DNA of 64,000 bases from positions 1-64,000 of the forward strand of contig NZ_JACUUA010000003.1 in the NCBI RefSeq assembly GCF_014859565.1, read 5' to 3'. Below the pieces are notes generated by a model. That model was not told where the DNA came from and made no database searches. It saw only the letters and a program-made list of their open reading frames with translations. Numbering within the stretch: the stretch's first letter is position 1; each line of letters begins with the position of its first letter. The stretch comes from Marinospirillum sp. GTDB taxonomy: Bacteria; Pseudomonadota; Gammaproteobacteria; Pseudomonadales; Halomonadaceae. Of this stretch, positions 16,957 to 28,362 are shown piece after piece. A program made the translations under genes and the position numbers.

Positions 16957-18546
16957 TCAGTTGCTTTCCTGGCTGCGCAGGTAGTCCTCATAGTTGCCGT
17001 TAAAGTCGACAATGCCGGTCGGTGTCAACTCAATGATGCGGGTTGCCAGCGTGGAAACAAACTCACGGTCGTGGCTGACAAACAGCAGGGTACCGGCATA
17101 GTTTTCCAGCGCCAGGTTCAGTGATTCGATGGACTCCATATCCAGGTGGTTGGTGGGTTCATCCATCACCAGAATATTGGGACGCTGCAGCATCAGTTTG
17201 CCAAACAGCATGCGTCCCTGCTCACCGCCAGAGATCACTTTTACGGACTTGTCGATGTCTTTCTGGGAAAATAGCAAACGCCCCAGCGTGCCACGAATCA
17301 CCTGCTCGTCGTCTTTTTCCTGCCCCCAGTAAGCCATCCAGTCATACAGGGGTTTATTCTGCTCAAACTCGTGAGCATGATCCTGAGCGTAATAACCGAT
17401 GTTGGCATTCTCTGACCACTTCACCTTGCCGCTGCTGGGTTCCAGATCTCCCACCAGGCATTTCAGCAGCGTGGATTTACCAATACCATTGGGGCCGATG
17501 ATGGCAATACGCTCACCCACATTGACCTGCAGGTTAAAACCGCGAAAGAGTTCTTCGTCGAAGGATTTGGACAGACCTTCCACTTCCAGCGCGGTACGGT
17601 GCAGTTTTTTGTCCTGCTCAAAACGAATAAACGGGTTCTGACGGCTGGAGGGTTTGATCTCGGCCAGCTGGATTTTGTCGATCTGTTTGGCACGGGAGGT
17701 GGCCTGCTTGGATTTCGAAGCGTTGGCCGAGAAGCGGCTGACAAAGGCCTTCAGATCCGCAATCTGGGCTTTTTTCTTGGCGTTATCCGCCTGCATCTGC
17801 TCGCGTGCCTGGGTGGAGGCCAGCATGTATTCGTCATAGTTGCCGTGGTACAGGCGCAGTTCGCCATAATCCAGGTCAGCCATGTGGGTGCAGACACTAT
17901 TCAGGAAATGGCGGTCGTGCGAAATAATCACCATGGTGCAATTGCGCTGGTTCAGCACACCTTCCAACCAGCGAATGGTGTTGATATCCAGGTTGTTGGT
18001 CGGTTCGTCCAGTAGCAGAATTTCCGGATCAGAAAACAGTGCCTGAGCCAGCAGTACCCGCAGCTTAAAACCGGGGGCAATTTCACTCATCGGGCCGTAG
18101 TGCTGCTCTACTGGAATACCCACACCAATCAACAACTCACCGGCACGGGATTCAGCGGTATAACCATCCAGCTCGGCAAATTCACCTTCCAGTTCACCGG
18201 CACGAATGCCGTCTTCTTCAGTCATTTCTGCTTTGGAATAGATGGCATCACGCTCGGCTTTGATCGTCCAGAGTTCTTCGTGCCCCATGATCACCGTGTC
18301 GATGACACTGTATTGCTCGTAAGCAAACTGATCCTGCCGTAGCTTACCCAGGCGCTCGTTTGGCTCCTTGGACACATTACCGGCCGATGGTTCCAAATCA
18401 CCACCGAGGATTTTCATAAAAGTGGACTTACCGGAGCCATTAGCTCCGATCAGGCCGTAACGGTTGCCGTTACCGAATTTGACAGAGACGTTTTCAAACA
18501 GTGGCTTGGCGCCAAACTGCATGGTGATGTTGGCCGTGGTCAGCAA
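16957..18546 (-). CDS. ybiT: ABC-F family ATPase YbiT
   Basis: A 529-residue protein with two ABC ATPase domains and no membrane segments. The Walker A motifs are GANGSGKST and GPNGIGKST; Walker B motifs are [12 protein letters not shown] and [12 protein letters not shown]; the inter-domain linker is rich in Lys/Ala ([15 protein letters not shown]). It matches E. coli YbiT nearly throughout, including ITMQFG at the start and NYEDYLRS at the end. ABC-F proteins act at the ribosomal E site. The start codon is TTG at 18546; no ATG lies before the conserved N-terminus. A possible 20-codon leader overlaps the start. It is transcribed toward iscR. Confidence 0.96.
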   Translation of the reverse strand: MLTTANITMQFGAKPLFENVSVKFGNGNRYGLIGANGSGKSTFMKILGGDLEPSAGNVSKEPNERLGKLRQDQFAYEQYSVIDTVIMGHEELWTIKAERDAIYSKAEMTEEDGIRAGELEGEFAELDGYTAESRAGELLIGVGIPVEQHYGPMSEIAPGFKLRVLLAQALFSDPEILLLDEPTNNLDINTIRWLEGVLNQRNCTMVIISHDRHFLNSVCTHMADLDYGELRLYHGNYDEYMLASTQAREQMQADNAKKKAQIADLKAFVSRFSANASKSKQATSRAKQIDKIQLAEIKPSSRQNPFIRFEQDKKLHRTALEVEGLSKSFDEELFRGFNLQVNVGERIAIIGPNGIGKSTLLKCLVGDLEPSSGKVKWSENANIGYYAQDHAHEFEQNKPLYDWMAYWGQEKDDEQVIRGTLGRLLFSQKDIDKSVKVISGGEQGRMLFGKLMLQRPNILVMDEPTNHLDMESIESLNLALENYAGTLLFVSHDREFVSTLATRIIELTPTGIVDFNGNYEDYLRSQESN

Positions 18547-18602
18547 GGGAATTTACTCAATTGGATGAACAGAAAAAATAAGAAGGGAAACAGGCTGCGC
18601 AT
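18540..18602 (-). CDS. Possible leader peptide overlapping the ybiT start
   Basis: A 20-codon ORF with ATG at 18602-18600 encodes a hydrophobic, Phe/Leu-rich peptide ([10 protein letters not shown]...) whose stop TGA lies at 18542-18540, so it overlaps the TTG start of ybiT. The ribosome-binding site is weak (GGTGCTG). Such an overlap could couple translation. It may equally be chance. Confidence 0.25.
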   Translation of the reverse strand: MRSLFPFLFFLFIQLSKFPC

Positions 18603-18750
18603 TATGCCACAGCACCAGCCGTTACCAAAATGAACGACTGATGATTATTTGCCTGCAGGCGTATGTTGCAAGGTACTGAGCGGGTCGACCAGAAGCTGTA
18701 ACAGGCCAGAGCGGCATTCAAAATAAACCACGCGGAAGGTATCAACATTC

Positions 18751-18780
18751 AGGCCGGCATCAGGCTGTTGATACCGGCCT
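18751..18780 (-). terminator. Strong hairpin after the yheU-like gene
   Basis: The stem AGGCCGGCATCA/TGATACCGGCCT (one mismatch, six-base loop) begins at the stop codon of the YheU-like gene. No clear U-run follows. A second hairpin GGTATCAAC/GTTGATACC (18738-18746 with 18767-18775) would compete with it. The 234-bp space to ybiT (18547-18779) otherwise shows only the leader ORF. Confidence 0.5.
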
Positions 18781-19028
18781 TAATTCAGAGCTTGCAGAAA
18801 GCTTTTGGCCTGCTGCAGAACCATCACCTCGGTAGTTTCTGTTTCGATATCATGCAGAATCACCAGTTCACCACGCTGCAACTGTTGTTTCAGTTGAGTT
18901 GTCCAGTTCTGGATACCCTCTTCACTGGTGGTGTCATAACCCTGACGGGTGACAAACACCTCCAGCAGGGCATCCAGCGTGGTTGCTTCCAGCAGCGAAG
19001 ACGGGATTTCCACAAAACGTTGGTGCAT
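18780..19028 (-). CDS. UPF0270 (YheU-like) small protein
   Basis: An 82-residue acidic helical protein. The pattern LDALLEVFVTRQGYDT followed by a Gln-rich helix, QLQRGELVILHD, and a closing helix resembles the YheU family (in E. coli LIESFVLREGTDYG... and QLQCGEAVLVW). The function of the family is unknown. A homologous small gene follows ligA in Pseudomonas as well. It is 67 bases downstream of ligA on the same strand and is followed directly by a hairpin. Confidence 0.7.
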   Translation of the reverse strand: MHQRFVEIPSSLLEATTLDALLEVFVTRQGYDTTSEEGIQNWTTQLKQQLQRGELVILHDIETETTEVMVLQQAKSFLQALN

Positions 19029-19095
19029 AGCAGAAAGTTACCTTTAAAACGAGCAGGGGCAAATATGAGATGAACAGTGTAACAAGTTGCAGTAG

Positions 19096-21186
<2,091 letters not shown>

Positions 21187-21191
<5 letters not shown>

Positions 21192-22464
21192 TCTTGCCTG
21201 CTTTTCTGGCTTTCAGGCGGGTCTGGTGTTCAAAATCCTTGATGCGCTGGCGGTAGTGTTCCACCGTCTGCTGGGTCAGGTTACTGCGTTGTTCATCCTG
21301 CAGTTCTGCACCCCAGTGTTTTTCCATCACTCGAGCTGTTGCCAGCATTCGCTCAAAGACGGCCATGGGCTGACGTGCATTGGGCAGTGGCATCACCAGC
21401 ACCAGACCTGCCGTGCTGAAGTCACTCATCTGTTCATCTTCAAAACAACCCGGCGCAAACATATTAACCAACGAAAAGCCAAGAACGGACTGACCATTCT
21501 TTTCTTCCACATAATGATAAAAACCGGACAAGCTCAAACGCATCCCAATGATGTCCATGAATTTTCTCAGATGAGAGCCGGGGAAGGGTTTGTCATCCGG
21601 TGCCTGAACATTGATGGTCAAAAACTCTTCAGCAACTGCCCAGGCACTTTTCTCCACATTCATCAGAAAAGCTGCGCGCAAGTGGTTTTCCTGATCTTCA
21701 GTATCATCTTCACTCTGGTAGGCTTCCAGTTCTGCTGCGGTTAAAGCAGGGGTTTCTTCAGCTGGCGCCGCTGCCCGGTCAGTACTGTGGGTTGATTGCA
21801 TTCCTGCTGGCAGTTCCAGATCGACTAGGTCGTCCAAAGATTGAAATTGATCATCTAGGTTGTTTTCATATTCAAAGGCTTGGGGTTCATCTGCATCAGG
21901 CTCAGTGTGCAGCTGTTTACGATCCTGCAAGCGCTGCAGCTCACGTTGCTGTTCTTGCATGGAGCGCTTGGATTCAGCCACAAAATCAGGGTCCAGCTCA
22001 AACTGGCGGCGCATTCTTTCCCACGCCAGTTCTTCATCCTCTTCTTGACGGGGCTGATGATGCAGAGAGGTTTCAGCTTCAGCCCATTCGTTCTCAGCCT
22101 GAGGATCATCATCGGTGTCTACTTCAGAAAAAGCCGGCTGTTGGTGTTTATTCTGTTGATCCTGCGGCATTGACTCATCAGCAGGACTGAGTTTGTTACG
22201 CAGTACCGGAATAGGATCGTCATCAAAAACTTCGATCTTGTCAAAGAGGGGGTCAAGCTCTTGCTGAGCCGCAGAGTTTCTGGCGTCTTCATCCCGTATT
22301 CCGGGCAGCTCACGGGCAATTTGGGCACGGCGTTCGGCTTCTTCAGGGTCTTCATAATCATCATCAGCCTGACGACGAGCAGCACGCTTGCGGCGTAGGG
22401 CATCGAGCAGCACCAGTACAAAAACTACAGCACCCAGCAGTATCAAGCCTTCTTGCAAACCCAT
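21187..22464 (-). CDS. zipA: Cell division protein ZipA
   Basis: A 425-residue bitopic protein: N-terminal membrane anchor (about 4-21, QEGLILLGAVVFVLVLL), a basic stretch (RRKRAARR), a very acidic, Gln/Glu/Asp-rich linker of about 240 residues, and the C-terminal FtsZ-binding beta-sheet domain (about 280-410, with AEEFLTINVQA, FHYVEE-like and LVNMFAPGCF segments). ZipA tethers FtsZ to the membrane. The protein is longer than the 328-residue E. coli ZipA, mainly in the linker. It lies between smc and ligA. Confidence 0.93.
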
Positions 22465-22544
22465 ATAAAATTCTGCCTCTGCCCCTGAACCTTCAAAACA
22501 CGGAATGTTACCAAGTTTATGTAAGGCTTACAGTAAAAATAACG

Positions 22545-25500
22545 TCAGCTTGCGACCATAGCAGAAGCTTCTTCAAGGTCAACACTCACCAATCTGGAGA
22601 CACCTGGCTCCTGCATGGTGACCCCCATCAGCTGTTCAGCACTTTCCATCGCTTGTTTATTGTGGGTAATGTAGATGAATTGAATGCGACCGGACATTTC
22701 TTTCACCAGTCGTGCATAACGTCCAACGTTGGCATCATCCAGTGGTGCATCCACCTCGTCCAGCATACAAAAGGGTGCAGGGTTCAGCTCAAAAATGGAA
22801 AACACCAGAGCCAGCGCGGTCAGGGCTTTTTCACCGCCGGATAATAGATGAATGGTGGCATTTTTTTTACCGGGCGGTCGTGCCATGATGGCTACACCGG
22901 TTTCCAGCAGGTCATCACCGATCAACTGCAACCAGGCCGTGCCACCACCAAACACGCGCGGAAAAAGTTCCTGTAATCCCTGATTAACCTGTTCAAAGGT
23001 TTCCTTGAAGCGCAGACGGGTTTCCCGGTCGATACGACTGATGGCCTGATCCAGGGTATTCAGTGCATCTTCCAGTTCAGCATTCTGGGCATCCAGATAA
23101 TCCTTGCGCTCAGCCTGCTGGTCGTATTCTTCAATGGCGGCCAGGTTGATGGCTCCCAGGCGACGAATGCGTTCTTGGGTATCTTCCAATTCTGCTTGCC
23201 AGCGGGATTCCAGTGCATCTTCCGGCAGCTGCTCCATCACCAAACGCAGGGTGAGATCCAGCTCACGCAGCTGCTCCAAATGGCTGTCACGCTTGACCAT
23301 TAACCCCTGCTGTTGCAGGCGCTGTTGTTCCAGCAGGCCGCGCAGGCGATCCAGTTCCCGATCCTGCAGCGTGCGTTGTTGTTCCAGTTCCCGTTGTTCC
23401 TGTTGTGCCAGTTGTTGCACCTGCCGCAGCTGTTGTACCTGTTCTTCCTGCTGCTGGTGTTCTTGCAACAGATTATCCAACTGTTCGGTGTGTTCATCAC
23501 CGGGTTCGCGTGCGGCTTCCAGCTCCAGCAACAGTTGCTGATGTTTTTCCAGCTGTGCCTGACGCTGGTGTTGCAGGCGCTGTAACGCCTGATTGGCCGC
23601 CTGCTCACGGGTGATTAATTGTTGTTGCCGCAGTCGGGCTTCCTGCAAGGCCTGTTGCTTTAGACGCGACTGCTGGCGGGCTGTATCACGCTGCTGCTGC
23701 AGGGTTTCGCGCTGCTGCTGACGGTTATCCCGCTGCTCAGTGTTGCTCTCTACCTGCAGCAGAGATTCCTGCCACTGGTGTTGATCCTGCTCCAGTTGCT
23801 CCAGCAGGTTATGTTGTTCCTGCTGCAGCTGGTGTAATTCTTCTTGCAGTTGCTGGCTACGCTGCTGACTGTGCTGGATACGGGTTTGCAGGCTGGCATG
23901 ACTACTGCTGAGTTCCGCCAGTTGGGTCTGCAGGGGTTTGCGCTGTCGGGTTAATTCCTGCAGCTGGGTTTCACAGCTCTCCAGTGCCACAGCGGTCTGA
24001 TCTTCCTGCTGTTGCAACACCTCCAGCTGTTGTTCCAGCTGCGCCTGTAATTCTTCCAGCCGTCGGATTTCCTGCTGTCTGGCCAGCACACCGGTATTCC
24101 TTGCCTGTTTCGCCTGCAAATGCAGGCCATCAACAAACATCTGTTCACCGCGTGGTGTGATCAGGCTATGACCGGGGGGTAAATTCTGGCGTGTTGCACT
24201 GGCCTGACTCAGGGTTTCACAGGTATGGATTTGTTGTAATCGAGCAGTCAGGCTGGCGGGTAGTTGCCGGGGATTATGGATTTTTTGCCACAGGCTAGGG
24301 TAGCTGGTTTCAACCATCGCTTGCCCCTGCTGATACAACAGCAGATCACCGGCAGGCAGATCCTGCAAACGCTCCGGCAAGTTGTTATCCAGTGGTACTT
24401 CACTGAGCAAAGCACTAAGACTGTCTTTTAATGCCACTTCGACAGCTTTTTCCCAGCCACTTTCGACTTGTAACACTTCTCCGAGGCGTGGCCAGTGATG
24501 CAGTTCCTGTTCTTGCAACCAGTGCTCCAGCTCAGCATCCTGTCCATCCAGCTCTGCCTGCTGCAAGGCCTGCAGTGAAGCTAACCGCCCCTGTTGCTGT
24601 TGCAGTTGGGTGGTTAACTGGTTCAGTTGCTGCCGCAGTTGTTTCTGTTGTTCCTGTAACTGGCTGCGTTCTTCGCGCCGAGTGTCTTCACTGGCATCCA
24701 TTTCCAGCAGCCGATCCTGCAGGGCTTCACGCTCCATTGCCAGTTGTTCAACCTGTTCTTCTTCGTCACTGATGTCTGTCAGGCTGGTTTGTTGTTCCTG
24801 CAGACGGCTCATTCGTTCACGCAGGCTGTGCAGGCTGCGTTCATGCTGCTGGATACGCGCCTGTGCCAATGCGGCTTCACGCTGATCCTTTTCCGCACCC
24901 GATACAAAACTGTCCCAGCTGTGCTGCAGTTGATGCAGTTGTTCTTCCAGCTGATCCAGCGTTTCCTGCTCGATGGCATCCTGTTCCGCCAGCTCCTCCA
25001 CCAGCGGGGTGGTTTCTGCCAGTTCTTCCTGCAACTGGATTAACAGTTCCTGATCCTGTTGTTGTTCTTCTTCCGCTTTACGCTGCTGCTGCGCCAGTTG
25101 CTCCAGCTCCACCTGTAACTGACGTTCACGTTGCTGGCGGTGTTGCAGACCCTGTTCCAGACGGGCAATTTGCAGGCTGGTTTCGGTGAGGGTTTTCTGG
25201 GCAAGATCCAGTGCATCACTGGCCTGAGCCTGACGTTCACGACTGGATTCCAGCCGAGCTTCACCTTGACGCAGGGTGACTAGGCAGGCTTCTTGCTTTA
25301 ATTCCAATTCAGCCAGCTGTTCAAGGGTAGCCGCCAGTCGGTGATCCGCTTCACGCCAGCGCAAAACCGCCAGTTCGGATTTATACCGCCGTTCACTGGC
25401 TTTGAGTTGCTGAAAACGCCGTGCTGCCTCTGCCTGACGACCCAGACGTTCCAGTTGGCGACCCAGCTCATCACGCACATCGCTGAGACGCTCCAGATTT

Positions 25501-26066
25501 TCTTGGGTGCGTTTCATGCGGTTTTCGGTTTCGCGGCGGCGTTCTTTGTATTTGGAGATCCCTGCAGCTTCTTCCAGATACACCCGCAACTCTTCCGGGC
25601 GTGCCTCGATCAGGCGCGAGATCATGCCTTGTTCAATAATGGCGTAACTGCGCGCACCTAAGCCGGTGCCAAGAAACAGATCGGTGATATCCCGGCGGCG
25701 GCATTTGGTGCCATTCAGCAGGTAACTGGACTGGGCGTCACGGGTGACCACCCGCTTGACGGATATTTCAGCATACTGGGCATAAGCCCCGCCCAGTTTG
25801 CCTTCACGATTATCAAAAATCAGTTCGATTGAAGCCTGACCGACCGGCTTGCGATTACGCGAGCCGTTAAAAATCACGTCGGTCATGGATTCGCCACGCA
25901 GGTACTTGGCGGAAGACTCACCCATCACCCAGCGCACCGCATCAATGACGTTGGATTTGCCACAGCCGTTGGGACCGACAATGGCCGTCATGTTGCTTTT
26001 AAAACTCACCGTGGTGGGGTCCACAAAGGACTTGAACCCCGCCAGCTTGATGGCTTTCAGGCGCAT
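22545..26066 (-). CDS. smc: Chromosome segregation ATPase Smc
   Basis: A 1173-residue SMC protein. The N-terminal head has FKSFVDPT and Walker A GPNGCGKSN; the C-terminal head has LSGGEKALTALALVF and Walker B FCMLDEVDAPLDDANV. Two long coiled-coil arms (about 170-500 and 670-1010) are extremely rich in Gln, Glu and Leu and flank a hinge (about 510-660). Smc with ScpA/ScpB organises and separates chromosomes; scpAB are not in this window. The glutamine richness of the arms produces dense CAG/CTG tracts in the DNA. The gene starts 16 bases after ccmI and precedes zipA, as in Pseudomonas. Confidence 0.98.
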   Translation of the reverse strand: MRLKAIKLAGFKSFVDPTTVSFKSNMTAIVGPNGCGKSNVIDAVRWVMGESSAKYLRGESMTDVIFNGSRNRKPVGQASIELIFDNREGKLGGAYAQYAEISVKRVVTRDAQSSYLLNGTKCRRRDITDLFLGTGLGARSYAIIEQGMISRLIEARPEELRVYLEEAAGISKYKERRRETENRMKRTQENLERLSDVRDELGRQLERLGRQAEAARRFQQLKASERRYKSELAVLRWREADHRLAATLEQLAELELKQEACLVTLRQGEARLESSRERQAQASDALDLAQKTLTETSLQIARLEQGLQHRQQRERQLQVELEQLAQQQRKAEEEQQQDQELLIQLQEELAETTPLVEELAEQDAIEQETLDQLEEQLHQLQHSWDSFVSGAEKDQREAALAQARIQQHERSLHSLRERMSRLQEQQTSLTDISDEEEQVEQLAMEREALQDRLLEMDASEDTRREERSQLQEQQKQLRQQLNQLTTQLQQQQGRLASLQALQQAELDGQDAELEHWLQEQELHHWPRLGEVLQVESGWEKAVEVALKDSLSALLSEVPLDNNLPERLQDLPAGDLLLYQQGQAMVETSYPSLWQKIHNPRQLPASLTARLQQIHTCETLSQASATRQNLPPGHSLITPRGEQMFVDGLHLQAKQARNTGVLARQQEIRRLEELQAQLEQQLEVLQQQEDQTAVALESCETQLQELTRQRKPLQTQLAELSSSHASLQTRIQHSQQRSQQLQEELHQLQQEQHNLLEQLEQDQHQWQESLLQVESNTEQRDNRQQQRETLQQQRDTARQQSRLKQQALQEARLRQQQLITREQAANQALQRLQHQRQAQLEKHQQLLLELEAAREPGDEHTEQLDNLLQEHQQQEEQVQQLRQVQQLAQQEQRELEQQRTLQDRELDRLRGLLEQQRLQQQGLMVKRDSHLEQLRELDLTLRLVMEQLPEDALESRWQAELEDTQERIRRLGAINLAAIEEYDQQAERKDYLDAQNAELEDALNTLDQAISRIDRETRLRFKETFEQVNQGLQELFPRVFGGGTAWLQLIGDDLLETGVAIMARPPGKKNATIHLLSGGEKALTALALVFSIFELNPAPFCMLDEVDAPLDDANVGRYARLVKEMSGRIQFIYITHNKQAMESAEQLMGVTMQEPGVSRLVSVDLEEASAMVAS

Positions 26067-26081
26067 GGATGTGGTTTTCCC

Positions 26082-27305
26082 TTACAACTGTCGGTTGATT
26101 TCCAGCTCCACGCGCTGCTGACCATCCACCTTCAGCACCTCGGTTTGTCCTTGCCAGTCACCTTCCTGAGCCTGAGGCGTGCCACCCATGGCTACACGCG
26201 CATGAATCACTACTCGTTCCACCGAGGACAACTTGTGATCCGGCATCATGGACTGTTTATCACTCAGTTGTACTGTGGCCGGTAAATCCGCCACACTCAG
26301 ACGGGCAGCAGCAACCGGTGCACCTGTACCACCCTCCGGTTGTACAAAAATGAATACAGTAGCTCTGGGATCAGTCAGCAAGGAAGCAGCATTACTGAGG
26401 CTGACTGTCACGGCAAACAGCGGCCCTGTGCTGCCTTCCAATGGTTCCATACCCAGGCGTTGACGCACATCCTCAATCCCTTCACGTAGAGATTCCACCG
26501 CGGAGATATTACCTGCGCGGGGTAAAGCAGCTTCCCAGTGACGACGTGCGGCATCCCAGTCCTGCTGCTGGTAAGCGACCATACCCATAAAGCTGAGTGT
26601 CGCTGGGTCGTTCGGGTCCAGCGCAAAGGCCTGATCAATCAGCGCCTGAACTCTGGGTGTGGCTCTGCTGCCATCACGGAAATACAAAGCCTGCGCCTGT
26701 TGTGCCAGCAAACGTGCACTGGGGCCATCAATCCGGATGATTTCTTCGATTGCCGCTGCACCCTCTTCCAGCCGCCCCATATCCAGATAAATACGCGCCA
26801 GCAGTGACCAGCCTTCAACATCATCCGGGTTAGCTTTTACAGTATCTTCCAGGCGTTTTAACAGGCTACCAAAATCCTGCTGCCCTTCCCGTATCAACTG
26901 TTGCTGGGCAAAGTACATTTCCAGCCCCGGAACAGCACCAATACGACTGTACAACATCCATGAAAAAGCCAGCACTGCTGCCATCACCAGTACCAGACTA
27001 CTGATCACCAGCGGTTTACCAGCAGTCTGCCAGGTTTGTTGTTTGCTGAACTGTGCATCATCCAGCAGCAGGTCTTCCACCTCGGCTTTCATCTGTGGGT
27101 AGGCATCACTTTCGATACGACCTTCCTGCAAATCCAGATCCAGCTGAGCCAGTTTTTGTTTGTAAAGGTCAATATTGGCCAGTTGCCGAGCATTTTGCTG
27201 ACCGTGCAGCAAGACTGTCAGTTTTTCTCTGCGGACTGCTGGCCAGACCAGAAACAGTGCCGTCAGAACAGCCAGCAGGAAAAGTCCGATCCACAAGGGT
27301 GTCAT
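26082..27305 (-). CDS. ccmI: Cytochrome c maturation protein CcmI
   Basis: A 407-residue protein with two membrane helices (about 4-22 and 95-113) enclosing a cytoplasmic segment with a leucine-zipper-like pattern, then a periplasmic TPR domain (for example WSLLARIYLDMGRLEEGAAA) and a C-terminal beta-domain. CcmI binds the C-terminus of apocytochrome c and presents it to CcmFH. The ATG overlaps the ccmH stop by four bases (ATGA). Last gene of the ccm operon; smc follows. Confidence 0.95.
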   Translation of the reverse strand: MTPLWIGLFLLAVLTALFLVWPAVRREKLTVLLHGQQNARQLANIDLYKQKLAQLDLDLQEGRIESDAYPQMKAEVEDLLLDDAQFSKQQTWQTAGKPLVISSLVLVMAAVLAFSWMLYSRIGAVPGLEMYFAQQQLIREGQQDFGSLLKRLEDTVKANPDDVEGWSLLARIYLDMGRLEEGAAAIEEIIRIDGPSARLLAQQAQALYFRDGSRATPRVQALIDQAFALDPNDPATLSFMGMVAYQQQDWDAARRHWEAALPRAGNISAVESLREGIEDVRQRLGMEPLEGSTGPLFAVTVSLSNAASLLTDPRATVFIFVQPEGGTGAPVAAARLSVADLPATVQLSDKQSMMPDHKLSSVERVVIHARVAMGGTPQAQEGDWQGQTEVLKVDGQQRVELEINRQL

Positions 27306-27838
27306 GAGGATTCCTTGTTATTTTGTATAAAGTTTTTTTGTATGGCGTTGTTTGATTTAGGCTGTTGTTGCTCCAGCTCCAGTATCTGCTGCAGGCGCAG
27401 CTGACGCTCCGATGTGGAGGTTTCATTCACCACTGTGGTACTGGTGCCAGTTTTTCTGCTGCGGGCAAGAAAAAACACCAACAACAGACCTGCCAGTACC
27501 AGAAGGGGCGGCATAAACCATAACAGCCAGGTATCACTGCGAACCGGTGGACGGTACATGATGAACTCACCAAAACGTGCTTTCATGTAGTCAAAAACCT
27601 GTTCATCGGTATATCCCTCTTCAAGAGTGCGAAACAGCTCTTGTCGCATATCAAAAGCACTGGGTGAATTGGAATCCACTATGCTCTGGTTTTCACACTT
27701 GGGGCAACGTAGTTCTCCACCCAGCTGCTGAAAGCGCAGGCGATTGTTTTCACTACTGAAGTCATAAACTTCTATCGCCGCCTGCGAGGCAGAAAACACC
27801 AGTAACAACAGCAATAAAATCAGCGGACGTTTTGCCAT
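27302..27838 (-). CDS. ccmH: Cytochrome c maturation protein CcmH
   Basis: A 178-residue membrane-anchored thiol protein. A signal peptide ends near AASQA, and the redox motif LRCPKCENQSI holds the CxxC pair that acts on the haem-binding CxxCH of apocytochrome c. A membrane helix lies at about 104-122, followed by a 55-residue Gln/Ser/Thr-rich cytoplasmic tail. It overlaps ccmG by 19 bases and ccmI by four, so all three are translationally coupled. Family length is usually 150-160, so the tail is slightly long. Confidence 0.96.
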   Translation of the reverse strand: MAKRPLILLLLLLVFSASQAAIEVYDFSSENNRLRFQQLGGELRCPKCENQSIVDSNSPSAFDMRQELFRTLEEGYTDEQVFDYMKARFGEFIMYRPPVRSDTWLLWFMPPLLVLAGLLLVFFLARSRKTGTSTTVVNETSTSERQLRLQQILELEQQQPKSNNAIQKNFIQNNKESS

Positions 27839-28362
27839 TTGTGCACCTCCGGCAGGATCTTTCCATCAACCAGAGCTGGTGTAATCACCCCGGCGAGGTG
27901 GTAACGTACAATGCCTTGCCGATCAATCAGGAAGGTTTCCGGTGCGCCATACACACCCAGATCAAAGGCCAGTGCCCGCACACCATCCGGCTCAAACAGA
28001 TTAAACGCGTAGGGATTACCCAGCTGTGCCAGATAGCGGAAAGCCTTCGGGCGTTCATCCTTATAGTTAAGTCCCACAACTGGCACACCCATCTGAGCCA
28101 TACGCAGGATTTCATCATGCTCGTCATAACAGCTGGGACACCAACTGCCCCAGACATTCAGCAGAAACACTTCACCCAGCAGCTCATCACGGGTGATGAT
28201 CCTGGACTCATCATCCAGCAGCGGCAAGGAAAAGTCCGGCAGGGGTTTATTCAGCAAGGCAGAATCCCGTGCACCCGGATCCATACTCAGCCCTTTGTAT
28301 AAAAACACCCCCACCACGACAAAAATGATCAAAGGTATAAACAGCAGGAAACGTCTCATCAT
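27820..28362 (-). CDS. ccmG: Thiol:disulfide interchange protein CcmG (DsbE)
   Basis: A 180-residue membrane-anchored thioredoxin. The N-terminal helix (about 3-23) anchors it in the inner membrane; the periplasmic thioredoxin domain has the active site WGSWCPSCYDEH and the cis-Pro segment in GVYGAPETFLID, both typical of CcmG. It reduces apocytochrome c or CcmH. Its ATG follows the ccmF TAA directly (TAAATG). Confidence 0.97.
   Translation of the reverse strand: MMRRFLLFIPLIIFVVVGVFLYKGLSMDPGARDSALLNKPLPDFSLPLLDDESRIITRDELLGEVFLLNVWGSWCPSCYDEHDEILRMAQMGVPVVGLNYKDERPKAFRYLAQLGNPYAFNLFEPDGVRALAFDLGVYGAPETFLIDRQGIVRYHLAGVITPALVDGKILPEVHKWQNVR

Noticed and set aside
18640..18735. Short minus-strand ORF of about 31 codons between ybiT and the yheU-like gene
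   Set aside because: No ribosome-binding site, no recognisable sequence and no conserved context.
23100..25100. Dense CAG/CTG repeats considered as a CRISPR array or satellite
   Set aside because: They have no regular spacer structure and are codons for the Gln-rich Smc coiled coils.
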